Shown here piece after piece: positions 1-11,548 of a DNA stretch of 64,000 bases. The translations under genes were made by a program, and so were the position numbers. The notes beneath the pieces were generated by a model. The model ran no database searches and was not told the DNA's origin. It saw only the letters and a list, made by a program, of their open reading frames with translations. This DNA comes from Rhodamnia argentea (taxonomy: Eukaryota; Streptophyta; Magnoliopsida; Myrtales; Myrtaceae), in contig NC_063154.1 of the NCBI RefSeq assembly GCF_020921035.1, forward strand, positions 1,798,001 through 1,862,000, given 5' to 3'. The stretch's first letter is position 1. Every line of letters starts with the position of its first letter.

Positions 1-612
1 TTAAGGTTTTCATGGTATTAACCATATATATATAAAATAAAGTTCTAACCCTATTATATTGGTATTAATTCAATCTTAAATCTTTTACATTGATATCAAT
101 TCGATCCGAAACCTTTACATTTGAGTCCATCTGACCGGCTTTGGCCCGAAATTCGGCGATATGGACGTGAATTGTCTACGTGGCACGATTGGGGCTGACG
201 TGAATATTTTTAATATTATTGAATATTTTTCATAATCACTAAGTATTCTTTTTGGTTTTTTCTTCTTTTTCTGTTCTCTTGATCATTAAACAAATTATTA
301 AAAATATTGAAATAATATTAAGAAAATGTCTATGTCGGCGCTAGCCATGCCACATATGACAATCCATGCCCACATCGGCGAATTTTCAGCCAAAATTGGC
401 TTGATTGACTAAATGCAAAAGGTTTATGACCGAATTGACACGGATGCAAAAAGGTCTAGGACTGAATTGCCACTAATGGCACCAATGCAAAAAGTTTAAG
501 ACTAAATTCACACCAATGCAAAAGATTCGAAACTGAATTGGCACGAATAAAAGGTTTAGAAGCGAGTTAACACTAATGTAATAGGTTTATGGCCTTTTTT
601 GACATTTTTCTT
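1..612. mobile_element. Family B inverted-arm element, copy B0 (left end near the window edge)
   Basis: The left arm repeats short units such as 'ttctaaccctatta' and 'caattcaatcttaaatc'; the right arm (about 400-612) carries their inverse, for example 'taataggtttatggcc'. Both arms hold the family's conserved inner segment, including 'gctgacgtg' on the left and an inverted counterpart on the right. There is no coding capacity, so it is a non-autonomous DNA element. Its exact left end is uncertain. Six more copies occur in the window. Confidence 0.55.
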
Positions 613-1572
613 TCCTAATTCCTATTCTTCGGCAGAGTTTTGTGTTTTTCTGCATGTGTTTGGTTTCTAATGTCTAAATGAAACATACAATTTCTCACAT
701 CCTATAGAAATGTGAAGTTTCAAATTCTCGATTCTTGCTCAATACAACCTAAATCCTAAACCGGATTGCGAAGAATCGGTTTGGGGGTAAATCATAATCA
801 ACGACAACATAGCTCCATTCCTGATTATGCTTCGTCAAAAGGCGGAAGGATACCGGGACTTTTATCCCGGGTGAAAAGCGTCGTAAAATATATTAGATAA
901 CACGAGCAATAAGAATTTAGAAATCTATTTAGAAAAGATGAGAAATCGAGAATAATTATCTAAGGGGTATTAGCCCTGTCTTTAATTGGACCTCGATGCG
1001 TGAGAGAGCCTCCAGCAACGATCCTTCCGGAATACAATAGATCTTTCTTGTTATTCTAGCATGGAATAAGAGAGGGAACAGAAAGTTAAAGTCAAATCCA
1101 GCTAACAAAGAGAAAAATAAATAAATAAATAGAGGATCTCTTATTTTGTTACGATTTTATCGTAAAAGGAAAATCTCTTCATAGGCAAATAAAGAAGGGA
1201 GTTAATAAAGAAATAAAATCAAAATAGAGCCGTTATAAATTCATTAAAGAAATCGATCGAATCGGATTTGTGACGAGTTGATTGCATTGATTGCGATCAT
1301 AATTATCACTAAAGATTAATTGCAAACAAATTAAGATCAATTTTCTTGCATTGGCAACCAGAAAAGGGCAAAAGAAAAAAAAAAGAAAATTCATTATAAA
1401 TTGAAGAAATCGGAGGGAAAATTCTTAGTATGGATTAAGGCCATCGGCACAGATAAAAAAAAAAAAACATGAGCTTACTTAGTTTGTGAGTTTTGCAAGG
1501 TGTTGAAAAGTATATACTTGGCCAGTTTACGAGGTTCGCAGGGTATTCCGTCGATTTTATCCATCTGTAACT

Positions 1573-1623
<51 letters not shown>

Positions 1624-1626
1624 TTA
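613..1626. other. Intergenic, AT-rich; GA microsatellite at about 1579-1618
   Basis: No open frame with recognisable protein content is present. The only distinct structure is a run of about 20 GA dinucleotides near the right end, just before the next element. Confidence 0.6.
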
Positions 1627-2652
1627 GGCTGTGCATGATAACCATTCTATTCCGGAAAACTGATTCTGATTAAATTTTTTTTTTATTATGTTCCTGAATG
1701 AGTTTTAGAGAATCAAAATGCGTTTGATAAGCGCATAAAATTTCTATTTTAAAAAACTGTTTCTCTTCCTAATTTTTTTTCATTCAAGTCAAATAACTAT
1801 GTAGTTACTTTATAAAATTTCATCATAAATCGAAGACTAATTTTCAATACACACTAAAATAATTTAAAATACATTATTTTTTTTTAACATGTCATAAATG
1901 AAACACAAATTTTAATATATTATATTTGAAGTTCGATTGAAGCATGTGACGGTTCCCATATTAAGAACTCATTTTTTTCTTTAAATGTTGCGTTGTCCAA
2001 AATACATACAAACATAGAAACCGAATAATCAAATTATCCACTGACAAAAAAAAAAAGTTATCCTCCTTGATACGAAGTACAAGTCCTTCACTATCATTTT
2101 GTAACTTCTGTCCTAAATTCAAGTGGGTGTTTAGCTTCAGCTCCACGTGCAAATGTTTACATTTTGTAACACACGGCTACAAGTATATATATTATCATCC
2201 ACATGTTGGATGTCATCATCTTCTGTGACATTTTTTATAGAAGAGTGAAATATATGAAATCTAGAAAATTTAGGCCCAAATTGAAGAAAATGAAGCCAAA
2301 CTAGCCTAATATAAGCTTATTCTATTTTTAGGGATTTTCTATTTTTTGTGATTTTTTTAATTTCATTTTATTTGAATTTTTTATTGTTATTTTTATTAGC
2401 TTGAGGGAAAAGTGATGAGAGAACTAAAAGGAAAAAGTGAGATATGTGAGACTTCATTTTATTTTGTGATTCTCAAAAGTGATTCTTTTTTTTAGAACCA
2501 ACTTTTTTTTGGTTTTGGATTTTGCTCTAAAATTGATTCTAATTCTCTAAAGCTGATTATGGGAACAGAATCGGAATCAAATTATTTGCGTTACCAAACG
2601 CGATTTTCATTCTATTTTGTTTCCAGAATCGGAATGATTATCATTCGAGCCA
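1627..2652. mobile_element. Non-autonomous terminal-inverted-repeat element of about 1 kb
   Basis: The left end reads 'ggctgtgcatgataaccatt' and the inverse of the right end reads 'ggctcgaatgataatcattc'. The similarity continues inward through 'ctattccgg' versus 'cgattctgg'. The interior is AT-rich and noncoding. The ends resemble hAT-type elements, but no clear 8-bp target duplication is visible, so the superfamily is open. Confidence 0.55.
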
Positions 2653-3127
2653 TTATCTTTGAAACTTATTGGACTAATAATGTTTGATCGGAGTTGTTAA
2701 AAGGACATTTGCATTTTACCTAACTCGTCTTTTGCTTCGGTTGGCATTTTTACCCTATTAAATTATAAAGAAGAAAAAATACTCTTGTTTTGAATTAGAT
2801 TGTGCAGTACCCGATCATATGGACAAGTCACTCATGCTAGCAAATTCTAGCGAGCAGCTGAATAAATTATGACCGTCATGCAAACTTCGACGAAATAAAA
2901 CAGGGGTCTTGTCCACGAGTGTCCTAGGGGCACTTGTTAAATAACCAATTATAATTTTCAATACACCGATTGCCCTCGTGTTATGCACAGTCATAACCTT
3001 TAAAATTGAACCATTCCAATCAAACTATGCTTAAACGATTCTTGGAAACACTCGTTAGTAGGACATATACGAAAACAAGAAATTGTATGGTTCTCTCATC
3101 ACAAAACTATTTTCTTATGCTACCTTA
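2653..3127. other. Intergenic, nothing recognised
   Basis: AT-rich unique-looking sequence without coding signal, tRNA or repeat structure that I can identify. Confidence 0.5.
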
Positions 3128-4260
3128 GGGAAAATTGTCAAAAAAGTCATAAGTCTATTGTACGACGCTTGATTCGGCCATAAACTTCTTAATTTAGTCA
3201 ATTTAGTCCCATACTTTATGATGATTTACCAATGCAGTCTTTTCTAACTAATTTTGATCGAAAATTATTGACTTGTATGATTTTTGCAATTTTTTTGAAT
3301 TTTGAATTTTGTTTGTCCTATTCCCTCCAGCAGTTCTAAAAATTGGCAAGGACAACCCTCACTTATGTCCGACGATAAGGATGAGCGGTTTCAAGTTACG
3401 TATAAGTTTCAACTGGAACCAGAAACTTACCCGTCGAAATAAGTTTATCATTTTTTTAAACTTGGAACTTATCATATATACTTTGAAACCTAGAACTTAT
3501 TTTGTCACGGATTCCAAGGTCGGTTATAGGTTTTACCCATATTCCACATATATTTATAATTGAATGGTTACGGTGAATTATCAAATTTAATGACCATCAC
3601 CCGATGCTAAAATCCAATGACTACAACTCATACTTAGACATATAAAAAAATGAACATTAAAAAAGCAAAAGTCTCAATGATAAAGTAGTTCCAAATTATA
3701 TAATTATCATCAAACACCAGGAATACCGCAAGATGACTCAAAAACACATAACAAAAAAAAAAAACATAAAAACTTAATTTAGGTTCCAGGTTCCAATTCC
3801 AAGTTCCATCTACCTAAAACTTGAAACCCATTCGTTAGAACGGGTTTCCTAATTTTTGAAACTTGGAACTTACACTTCATACCCCGAAACCTAGAACCAA
3901 TCGATTCTCACTGGTCCGCTTCTCGAGGTTCCAAGTGTACCCTGAAACCATGCTCACTCCTAGTCGACGAGGGTGTCTTGGCCATCCACTAGCGGAGGAA
4001 AATAGAAAAAAAGTAGGAAAAAGGAAAGAAAAAGAATAGAAAATTCAGAAAACTACAAAATCGTAAAAATTGTTCATGTTAGCGTTGCCTGTATCATATA
4101 AGATGCCCGATATCCATATCAATGGTTTCTTGCCAAAATTGCTTAGAAGAACTACATTGACAAATGGTAAAAAAAGTAAAACTCAATTGATCAAATTAAA
4201 AAGTTTAGAATTGGAGGATTACTAAATAATAAGTTTATAACTTTTTGTACAATTATTCCC
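3128..4260. mobile_element. Family B inverted-arm element, copy B1, carrying a nested insertion
   Basis: The left end 'gggaaaattgtcaaaaaagt' is matched by the inverse of the right end, 'gggaataattgtacaaaaag'. The arms carry the family's 'aatttagtcccatac' and 'ccaaaattgc' type units. The middle is replaced by a different element at 3376-3962. No coding capacity is seen. Confidence 0.6.
3376..3962. mobile_element. hAT-like non-autonomous element nested in B1
   Basis: The left end reads 'taaggatgagcggtttca' and the inverse of the right end reads 'taggagtgagcatggtttca'. Internal blocks such as 'ggttccaagtt' and 'cttggaacc' recur in both orientations. The flanking octamers 'tccgacga' and 'gtcgacga' share six of eight positions, which fits a decayed 8-bp duplication of hAT type. 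It splits the host element, so it inserted later. Confidence 0.55.
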
Positions 4261-4603
4261 GGCATCTTGTGTGAAAGAAATGCTTTTAAATAGTGTCAGT
4301 CTTTTTACTGGTATCTTCAATATCATGAATATGAATAGAGATAAAAGCTGATTTATACTTTATAGAGCAATTGGATCGAAGTGAAAGTCATGCGTCGTCT
4401 AATTTTCCGCATAACGTACCATAATTTTTGACTTTTTCTTTATAATCCGTTCAAGAACAAGCCAACGGCGGAAACGTAAAAACAAAATTGGTCCGACACT
4501 CGACGCCCAAAAGAGGAACTTTCGCTGTCCAGTGTCCCAATCGTGATTACGTTCAATCACAGGGGCGATTTGGCAAAACTAAGACTAAAGCCATGGTCCG
4601 AGC
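4261..4603. other. Distal upstream region of the IRK-like gene
   Basis: No gene is recognised. Ordinary AT-rich sequence leads into a GC-richer promoter-proximal stretch. Confidence 0.4.
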
Positions 4604-4740
4604 TCAGCGCGAGAAAGACGCCTATTCTGCGTCCACGTCAACACAGCTTCGCCCGACAGCGACTACGTGTTTGCCACGTCGGAGACCAGCAATCCTCCCA
4701 CATGCCGACACGTGTCATGGACAAATAAATAGCCCCACCT
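4604..4740 (+). promoter_or_regulatory. ACGT-core promoter cluster upstream of the IRK-like gene
   Basis: Four ACGT-core motifs lie within about 85 bp: CCACGTCA (4633-4640), CTACGTGT (4663-4670), CCACGTC (4674-4680) and the palindrome GACACGTGTC (4707-4716). Such clusters are typical bZIP/ABRE or G-box sites. A role in abscisic acid or light response is inferred from known motif function only. An AT-rich 'caaataaatagcc' lies just downstream and may serve as the core promoter. Confidence 0.45.
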
Positions 4741-5428
4741 AACAAATTGGTCCTCTCTCTTTGCTCTTTTTCCCTTTCTTTATCTTTATGCCGTTAAAAA
4801 GCAAAAGGGAAGTCGCTCTCTCTCTCTCTCTCTGAGCTGAGACCACCCAGTCGCTCTGTCTATGCAACACCACATTACACCGGAAGATCTCGCCGGAACC
4901 CTACTTAGCCCAACCGGCGGCGAAGAATCCTTGATTTTCGTCGGGCGAGTCTTGTTGAGTCTCTGCTCATACAATGTCCCATAAGACGATGCGCTCTGTA
5001 TTAGCCATTAGGTGACTCCCGTATCGTCGTTTTAACTCGATGCTTCATGTTTTCTTCGGCCCTTTGGCTTGAAAGCGCGAAACTACTGTTCCGGAACTCC
5101 TCACTCTCTTCTCTGAAAAGTTCTGCTATTTTCTGCTCCGAGCTTTTGAGCGCCTGAAAAAGTTTAGCCTTTTCTGTCCCCCTTCAGCTAATGCAAGCGT
5201 CTTGTCCTCCTTCTACATCGTTGTTTCCATAGTTATCTCTTCTATTGTTGGATTCCTTTCGTTGGCGAGTGGTGAAAGTTTGGTACCTGGCTTTCTTGAC
5301 TCACAAACGCACCTAAGAGAGCTTCAGTTTGCTTCTTTTCATTTTGCTTGTTCTAAACTTTGGGATGGGTCTGTAGTTGCTTTCACATTTTTCTCATCTC
5401 CACAAGTCGAGAACAGGAAGTGCCGGAA
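4741..5428 (+). promoter_or_regulatory. Probable 5' leader of the IRK-like gene with CT tract and a minimal uORF
   Basis: A CT microsatellite at about 4816-4834 and a pyrimidine-rich stretch are typical of plant transcription start regions and leaders. A three-codon upstream ORF (ATG GGT CTG stop) lies at 5365-5376, out of frame with the main start. No ATG in frame with the receptor occurs upstream of 5429. Leader extent and any leader intron are unproven. Confidence 0.35.
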
Positions 5429-8400
5429 ATGATGAGAATGTTGCTGATTTTATGCTTACTGGTGTTGTCATTAGAACCGGCTTTGGTGACACCAGTGAAC
5501 CCCTCTCTTAATGATGACGTTTTGGGGCTGATTGTCTTCAAAGCCGACGTCCAAGATCCAAGAGGAAAGCTTGCGTCTTGGGATGAAGATGATGACAGTC
5601 CTTGCAATTGGGTCGGTTGCAAATGCAACCCCAGATCCAATCGGGTCGTCGAGCTCAATCTTGACGGGTTTTCCTTGTCGGGTCACTTAGGCCGTGGGCT
5701 TTTGCAGTTGCAGTTCCTGAGGAAATTATCCTTGGCTAAGAACAATCTTACCGGTAGCATAAGCTCCAGCATCGCTAGGCTTGATAGCCTGAGAGTCCTT
5801 GATTTGAGCGAGAACAGTCTCTCAGGGACTATTTCTGATGAATTTTTCAGGCAATGTGGGTCTTTGAGGTCAGTTTCTTTGGCTAGCAATAAGTTCTCTG
5901 GCAAGATACCAGAAACTCTTGGTTCTTGTTCAATGCTTGCATCAATTAATCTCTCTTCAAATATGCTTTCTGGTGTTTTGCCTGACAATATTTGGTCCTT
6001 GAGTGGGCTTAGATCTCTGGATTTGTCTGATAACTTGTTGGAGGGTGGGATTCTGGAGGGCATTGCAGGCATGAAGAATCTCAGAGGTATCAGCTTGAGA
6101 AAGAATCGGTTCTCTGGTCCGATTCCGGATGGCTTAGGCAGCTGTTTGCTTTTGAGGTCAATTGATTTGAGTGAAAATGGTCTTTCTGGGAGCATACCGG
6201 AGACATTGCAGAAGCTTACATTGTGTACTTATCTGGATTTGCATGGGAATTTGTTGACAGGGGGCGTGGGAGATTGGATTGGAAAAATTGAAGCTCTTGA
6301 AAGATTGGATCTTTCAGGTAATGGGCTTTCTGGGGAGCTTCCGATTTCATTGGGGAATTTGCAGTCACTGGAAGTGGCAAATTTTTCAAGAAATGTATTT
6401 ACAGGGACACTTCCTAAGGCTCTGTCCAGTTGCAAGAATCTTCAATCTTTGGATTTAAGTAGCAATGCGTACTTGGGACGTATTCCAAGTTGGATTTTGG
6501 GGCCAAGCTCGAGTTCACCGTCAAATAAAGAAGTCGCTGCCAAATATGCCAGTCCAGTTTCTTCAGTGGCGGAGGGCTCACTCCAAAAGCTCCAAATCTT
6601 GGATTTGTCATCCAATTCATTCGCAGGGGAAATATCATCTGATATGGGGGATCTTATCGGCCTGCAGTCGTTGAATTTGTCAAATAACTCCCTTATAGGT
6701 TCTATTCCAGCGACCATTGGAAAACTCAAGGCATTGGATGTTCTCGATTTGACTGCGAATGAGCTAAACGGCAGTATTCCTTCTGAAATTGGTGACGCCA
6801 CTTCTTTGAAAGAAGTGAGGCTTGGAAAGAATAACCTCATGGGGATTATTCCAAATTCGATTGGGAAGTGTTCTGCTCTAACGACTCTGTAAGTTATCCT
6901 TTGTGTCTGCCTCTTGACTCTCATATCTGTGTGTACTAAAGCTTATATAGGTGGTTGAGACCAGCAAGTTTTCCAGCTTTTGTCATCCAAAGATGCGAAC
7001 TTTCTTTTCCTTTTGTTGAATCTCCAAATTAAAATCACAATACATAGATTCTGGTAAATAGTTTTGGACTACTTTAGAGTATCAGTCTCTTAGACCACCT
7101 TCCACTTGAAAATAAGAGTTATTCTAATTACCAGGGATTTCACTGTTCAGACTTATTGTGAGCTTGATAGTGTCAACTACGTTGCTCGCATGTTCTTAGC
7201 CATGTGTTAGGTGTAACTGTAGCGTCTCTTGTTCAGTGCATTTCTTTTGTAAAATCTTAGCATATGTGATTTTAATTGCTTTCAATGCAAAATACCTTTG
7301 TGGTTCTAAAGACGCAAGTGCGAACAGAAAATCTAACTATGATTTGATTTTTAGAAATATGCGGGTGAATTATCACGAGTTATGTTTGAAATGGTGCAGG
7401 ATCCTTTCACGGAACAACCTAAATGGTCTGATACCTGCCTCCTTGTCAAAGCTTGCGAACTTACAGATGGTGGACCTGTCATTTAACAATTTTACAGGAA
7501 CCCTACCCAAGCAACTAGCCAATCTCCCCCACCTCCTCTTGTTCAATATTTCACATAACCATTTTCAAGGGGAACTCCCTCTCGATGGCTTTTTCAACAC
7601 AATATCACCATCCTCTGTGTCTGGTAACCCTGCTCTTTGCGGTTCAGCTGTGAACAGGTCATGCCCTGCTGTCCTTCCAAAGCCCATCGTCCTCAACCCG
7701 AACTCCTCGTCCGACTCCTCTTCTGATTCCTTACCACCAACTCCCGGTCACCAACGAATAATCCTCAGTATATCCGCGCTCATTGCTATTGGTGCTGCTG
7801 CAGTGATTGTTGTTGGTGTTATTGCCATCACTGTCCTTAATCTTCGAGTCCGAGCTTCCACCTCCCGATCTGCTGAGGCCCTCACATTATCTGCTGGGGA
7901 TGACTTCAGTCAGTCGCCCACTACTGATGCCAATTCTGGGAAGCTTGTCATGTTCTCTGGTGACCCTGACTTCAGCACGGGGACACATGCCCTTCTCAGC
8001 AAGGATTGTGAACTTGGGCGTGGTGGGTTTGGAGCTGTCTATAGAACTGTGCTTCGAGATGGGCGAGCAGTTGCCATCAAGAAGCTCACTGTGTCGAGCC
8101 TGGTGAAATCGCAAGATGAGTTTGAAAGAGAAGTGAAGAAGCTCGGAAAAATCAGGCATGCTAACCTCGTGGCGCTTGAAGGTTACTACTGGACTCCGTC
8201 TTTGCAACTTCTGATATCCGAATTTGTATCTGGTGGGAATTTGTGCAAGCATCTCCATGAAGGATCAGGTGGGAACTTACTCTCATGGAATGAGCGCTTC
8301 AATATTATACTAGGGACGGCAAGAGGCTTGGCTCATTTGCACCAAATGAACATCATTCACTATAACATAAAATCGAGCAACATTCTGATAGAGAGTTCCG

Positions 8401-8849
8401 GTGAGCCAAAAGTGGCAGATTTTGGTCTAGCAAGGCTTTTGCCAATGCTGGACCGTTACGTCTTAAGCAGCAAGATTCAAAGTGCACTTGGTTACATGGC
8501 ACCGGAGTTTGCTTGTAGAACTGTGAAAATAACGGAGAAGTGTGATGTTTATGGTTTCGGGGTTTTGGCTCTAGAAATTGTGACGGGAAAAAGGCCTGTT
8601 GAGTACATGGAAGATGATGTGGTGGTTCTTTGTGATATGGTGAGAGGGGCGCTCGAAGAAGGTAGGGTCGAGGAATGTGTTGATGGAAGGCTACAGGGGA
8701 ACTTCCCGTCGGAAGAGGCGATCCCGGTGATGAAACTGGGTTTGATATGCACGTCACAAGTTCCATCAAACCGTCCGGACATGGCAGAGGTAGTTAACAT
8801 ATTGGAGCTAATCAGATGCCCTTCAGAAGGGCAAGATGAATCCTCATGA
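5429..8849 (+). CDS. IRK: LRR receptor-like kinase, IRK/PXC2 clade
   Basis: Exons 5429-6888 and 7400-8849 join in phase with a GT-AG intron and give 969 residues, matching IRK and PXC2 (about 965). Residues 1-22 form a signal peptide; 'LNDDVLGLIVFKAD' opens the LRR N-cap; about 20 plant LRRs run to about residue 550. A transmembrane helix lies at about 608-634 and the kinase domain at about 690-960. The glycine loop GRGGFGAVY (693-701) and DFG (827-829) are intact, but the catalytic HRD is HYN (807-809), so Asp is Asn; this is known in the clade and suggests weak or no phosphotransfer. The juxtamembrane and activation loop (LLPMLDRYVLSSKIQSALGY) look more like IRK than PXC2. It acts at the plasma membrane; IRK restricts root stele and endodermal divisions in Arabidopsis. 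Orthology to IRK rather than PXC2 is inferred. Confidence 0.93.
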
Positions 8850-9799
8850 GTTTAACTGATACTTCAAAAAGAAAAAAAAAATTGTGATAATATTTACTTT
8901 GCCGGCGAAGCGGAATCCGGGACTCTGTCTTATTTGGGAGAAGAACAATTAGATTATTGGGACTTCTGATGTCTTTTTTTCTGTTGCTGTATGCTTGTTC
9001 TTAATTAAGGTTTTAGTTTCTTCTCATTGTTCGATTACGGTACCGGATTCCTTTTCACCGGGTTCGTATTTAGGATCCCCCCGCCCCCTTGTGGAATTCG
9101 ACTTTGTCTGGTGATTTTGCTTGTAATGAATGAGCTAATGGTAAGCCAGCCTCCTTTTGTTTGACTCCCATCAGAAACACAAAGTTCGCATTGCCAACCT
9201 TGGTGATATGTATGTGTGGATAATCTTGCAGCAGTAGTTAATGTCTGCAACAGCAATGTAAAGCAGGAACAAGACATGAGCAATGCAAGAAATTGGATTA
9301 GGTTTCAGTGCCTGAGCCTGCCCCTACCATGGACCAAAGAGGGCACGCATGTCTTGGCTTCTAATATTATAGTACTCACTGTGCTGCAAAACAGGGTCTT
9401 TTATCAATGATGGGGGCATTAAATTAGCGTTGAACGCAAGTCAAAAGTGAGACTGCCTATTTTGTAGTCTCAAGATTCTTGCACTTGCACCCACTTCGAA
9501 GTAAACAAAGTCTATGAAATGCGAGTGGTTGAATGAGATGGGGAAGCGAGAATGGGCCACCGAGGATTCATCGACAGAAGAGAAAGGTTGTGGGGGGAAT
9601 AAAGAAGGAAAAGGCGTGGGGTTATTGACCTAGAGAGAAACGAATGACAAAAGTGAAAGCACGAGGAAACAGAATCTCGCAGGGTCTCATGCATAAAGCT
9701 GTCCGTCGGAATAGAATAGAAGCCTAGTCACACCACCATATGTGTTTTTCTCTCTCTCTCTTCTGTCCTGTTGCTTTTGATGGGGTGGGTGCCATTCTT
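8850..9799. other. 3' region of the IRK-like gene and intergenic DNA
   Basis: Presumed 3' UTR followed by sequence with no recognisable gene. Short open frames here show no family features. Confidence 0.45.
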
Positions 9800-9840
9800 A
9801 CATTAATATCACGAAAAATCCTTAGTACTGATAAATTTAT

Positions 9841-10875
9841 GGGAAAAATTCAAAAAAGGGCCCGAAGTCCTCATTTTTTCTCAAATAAGGGCCCTAAGTG
9901 AATCTTGTTTCAAAAAAGGGCCCGAAGTCCTCATATTTTCTCAAATAGGGGCCCCAAGTGAACATTGTTTCAAATAAGGGCTTGAAATGACCTTAAAATC
10001 TCAAAAAAGGGCCTGATTCAAGGGTATTTTAGTCTTTTTACTTATTTAATTTTTCTTTTTTATTATAAATTTTGTTATCTGTTTCCAAAAAAAAAAAAAA
10101 AAAAAAAAACAGAGGAAGAAGTTTACGTTCACGGGCGGGAGGGTGCCCCTCCCCTTGTGGCCTCCGGCCGCCCGTTGGTGGGGGTCGGCGGGCTCAGCAG
10201 GCCGGCGGGGTCGCCGGCGACCCGGCGACCCGGCGACCCCCGGCGACCCGGCGGCCCCGCCGGTCGGGCGAGGGCCTCGGCCCTCGCCAAAGCCGGGAGA
10301 GGGTCGAGCCCTCTCCGGATCTAGGCGAGGCCGGCGGTCCCCGCCCGGATCGGGGTCGCCGGCCGTCGCCCGGGCCCGGGCGGGGTCGCCTTGACCAGGC
10401 GACCCCCCACCGGCGACGGGCGACGGCGCGACCCCCGATCCGGGCGGGGACCGCCGGCCTCGCCCGAGATCCGGAGAGGGCCCGACCCTCTCCCGGTTTT
10501 GGCGAGGGCCAGAGGCCCTCGCCTCGACCGGCGGGGCCGCCGGGGTCGCCCGGGTCGCCGGCGACCCCGCCGGCCTTCGCCGCGCCCGCCGACCCCCACC
10601 GGCCGGGGAGCGGCCACGAGCGGGAGGGGCGACCCCCCGCTTGTGCATATATTTTTTTTTAATCAAGAAAAAGAAAAAAAAATAATAAAAAAAATTAAAA
10701 TGTGAAATAACGAAAATACCCTTAAAGCCGGACCCTTTTTTGAAACATTATAACCACTTCGGGCCCTCAATTGAAACGTACTATATTACTTCGAGCCCTT
10801 ATTTGAAACATAATTCACTTTGGGTCCTTATTTGAAAAATCAAGAGGACTTGAGGCCCTTTTTTGAATTTTTCCC
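9841..10875. mobile_element. Family A element A1: Mutator-like, non-autonomous, with GC-rich hairpin
   Basis: The ends 'gggaaaaattcaaaaaaggg' and (inverted) 'gggaaaaattcaaaaaaggg' agree across their terminal 20 bases, and the arms extend roughly 180-200 bp. The flanks carry an identical 9-bp duplication, 'taaatttat' (9832-9840 and 10876-10884), the size made by Mutator-like transposases. Two near-identical 59-bp subterminal units lie at about 9852-9910 and 9911-9969. The centre (about 10140-10640) is an extremely GC-rich imperfect palindrome. No transposase is present. Confidence 0.75.
10140..10645. repeat. GC-rich inverted repeat (hairpin) in the core of A1
   Basis: The left arm contains 'gcgagggcctcggccctcgc', then a 'gggagagggtcgagccctct' block and 'gtccccgcccggatcggggt'. 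The right arm carries the same blocks in inverse order and orientation, pivoting near 10395. GC content is far above the surrounding AT-rich DNA. Long open frames on both strands here are a by-product of GC richness, not genes. Confidence 0.8.
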
Positions 10876-11548
10876 TAAATTTATCATAATTTATTTTTTC
10901 ATTATATAATTTTTTTTAAGAAATAATATCGCAAAAAATCTCAAACCGACACATTTATGACAAATTTATCTAAAATTATTTTTTTAACCACAAAAAATCA
11001 TAAACTGATACACCCGTGATAAATTTATCCTAAACTAATTTGTTTGATCACGAAAAATCCAAATTAGTACACTCGTAATAAATTTATCCTCCGATAAATT
11101 AGGTTAATACCACGAAAAATTCTAAACTGATACACCTATGACAAATAGAAGGTAAAAAAGTCAAATTGGTACACCCCTCAACCGCAACTTGTCATCGAAC
11201 TCATTAATTTTACGGATAGATTTAACAAAAACTAACCGAGGATAAATTTGTCACGGGTATATCGGTTTGGGGTGAATTTGTGACAAGTGTATCGGTTTGA
11301 GATTTTTTGTGATCAAAAAATAATTTGAGGTAAATTTGTCACGTGTGTACCAATTTAGGATTTTTCATGGTATTAACCCAAATTTTAAATTAGTATACCT
11401 GTGACAAATTTGTCTTTCATTGATTTCCGTTAAATTGTCGCTACGGGTGTATGAATTTGAGATTTTTGGTGGTTAAAAAATTAATTTAGAACAAATTTGT
11501 CAAACACGTACTAATTTGAGATTTTTCGTGATAATAACCCTTACTTTC

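Larger units (their letters stand above)
9800..11548. mobile_element. Family D inverted-arm element, interrupted by element A1
   Basis: The left end 'ttaatatcacgaaaaatcct' matches the inverse of the right end, 'ttattatcacgaaaaatctc'. The left arm is built from repeats of the type 'aaaaatcctaaactgatac' and 'gtgacaaatttatc'; the right arm has the same units inverted, for example 'gtatcggtttgagatttttt'. No coding potential is seen. A1 sits inside at 9841-10875, so D is the older element. Confidence 0.6.

Noticed and set aside
5683-6924. Antisense open frames of 160-170 codons opposite the IRK LRR exon
   Set aside because: They are shadows of the repetitive LRR coding sequence; the sense strand has full domain support.
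10046-10705. Long overlapping open frames (up to about 200 codons) on both strands
   Set aside because: They arise because GC-rich palindromic DNA has few stop codons. The translations are Arg/Gly/Pro/Ala low complexity, occur in mirror form on both strands, and lie inside element A1.
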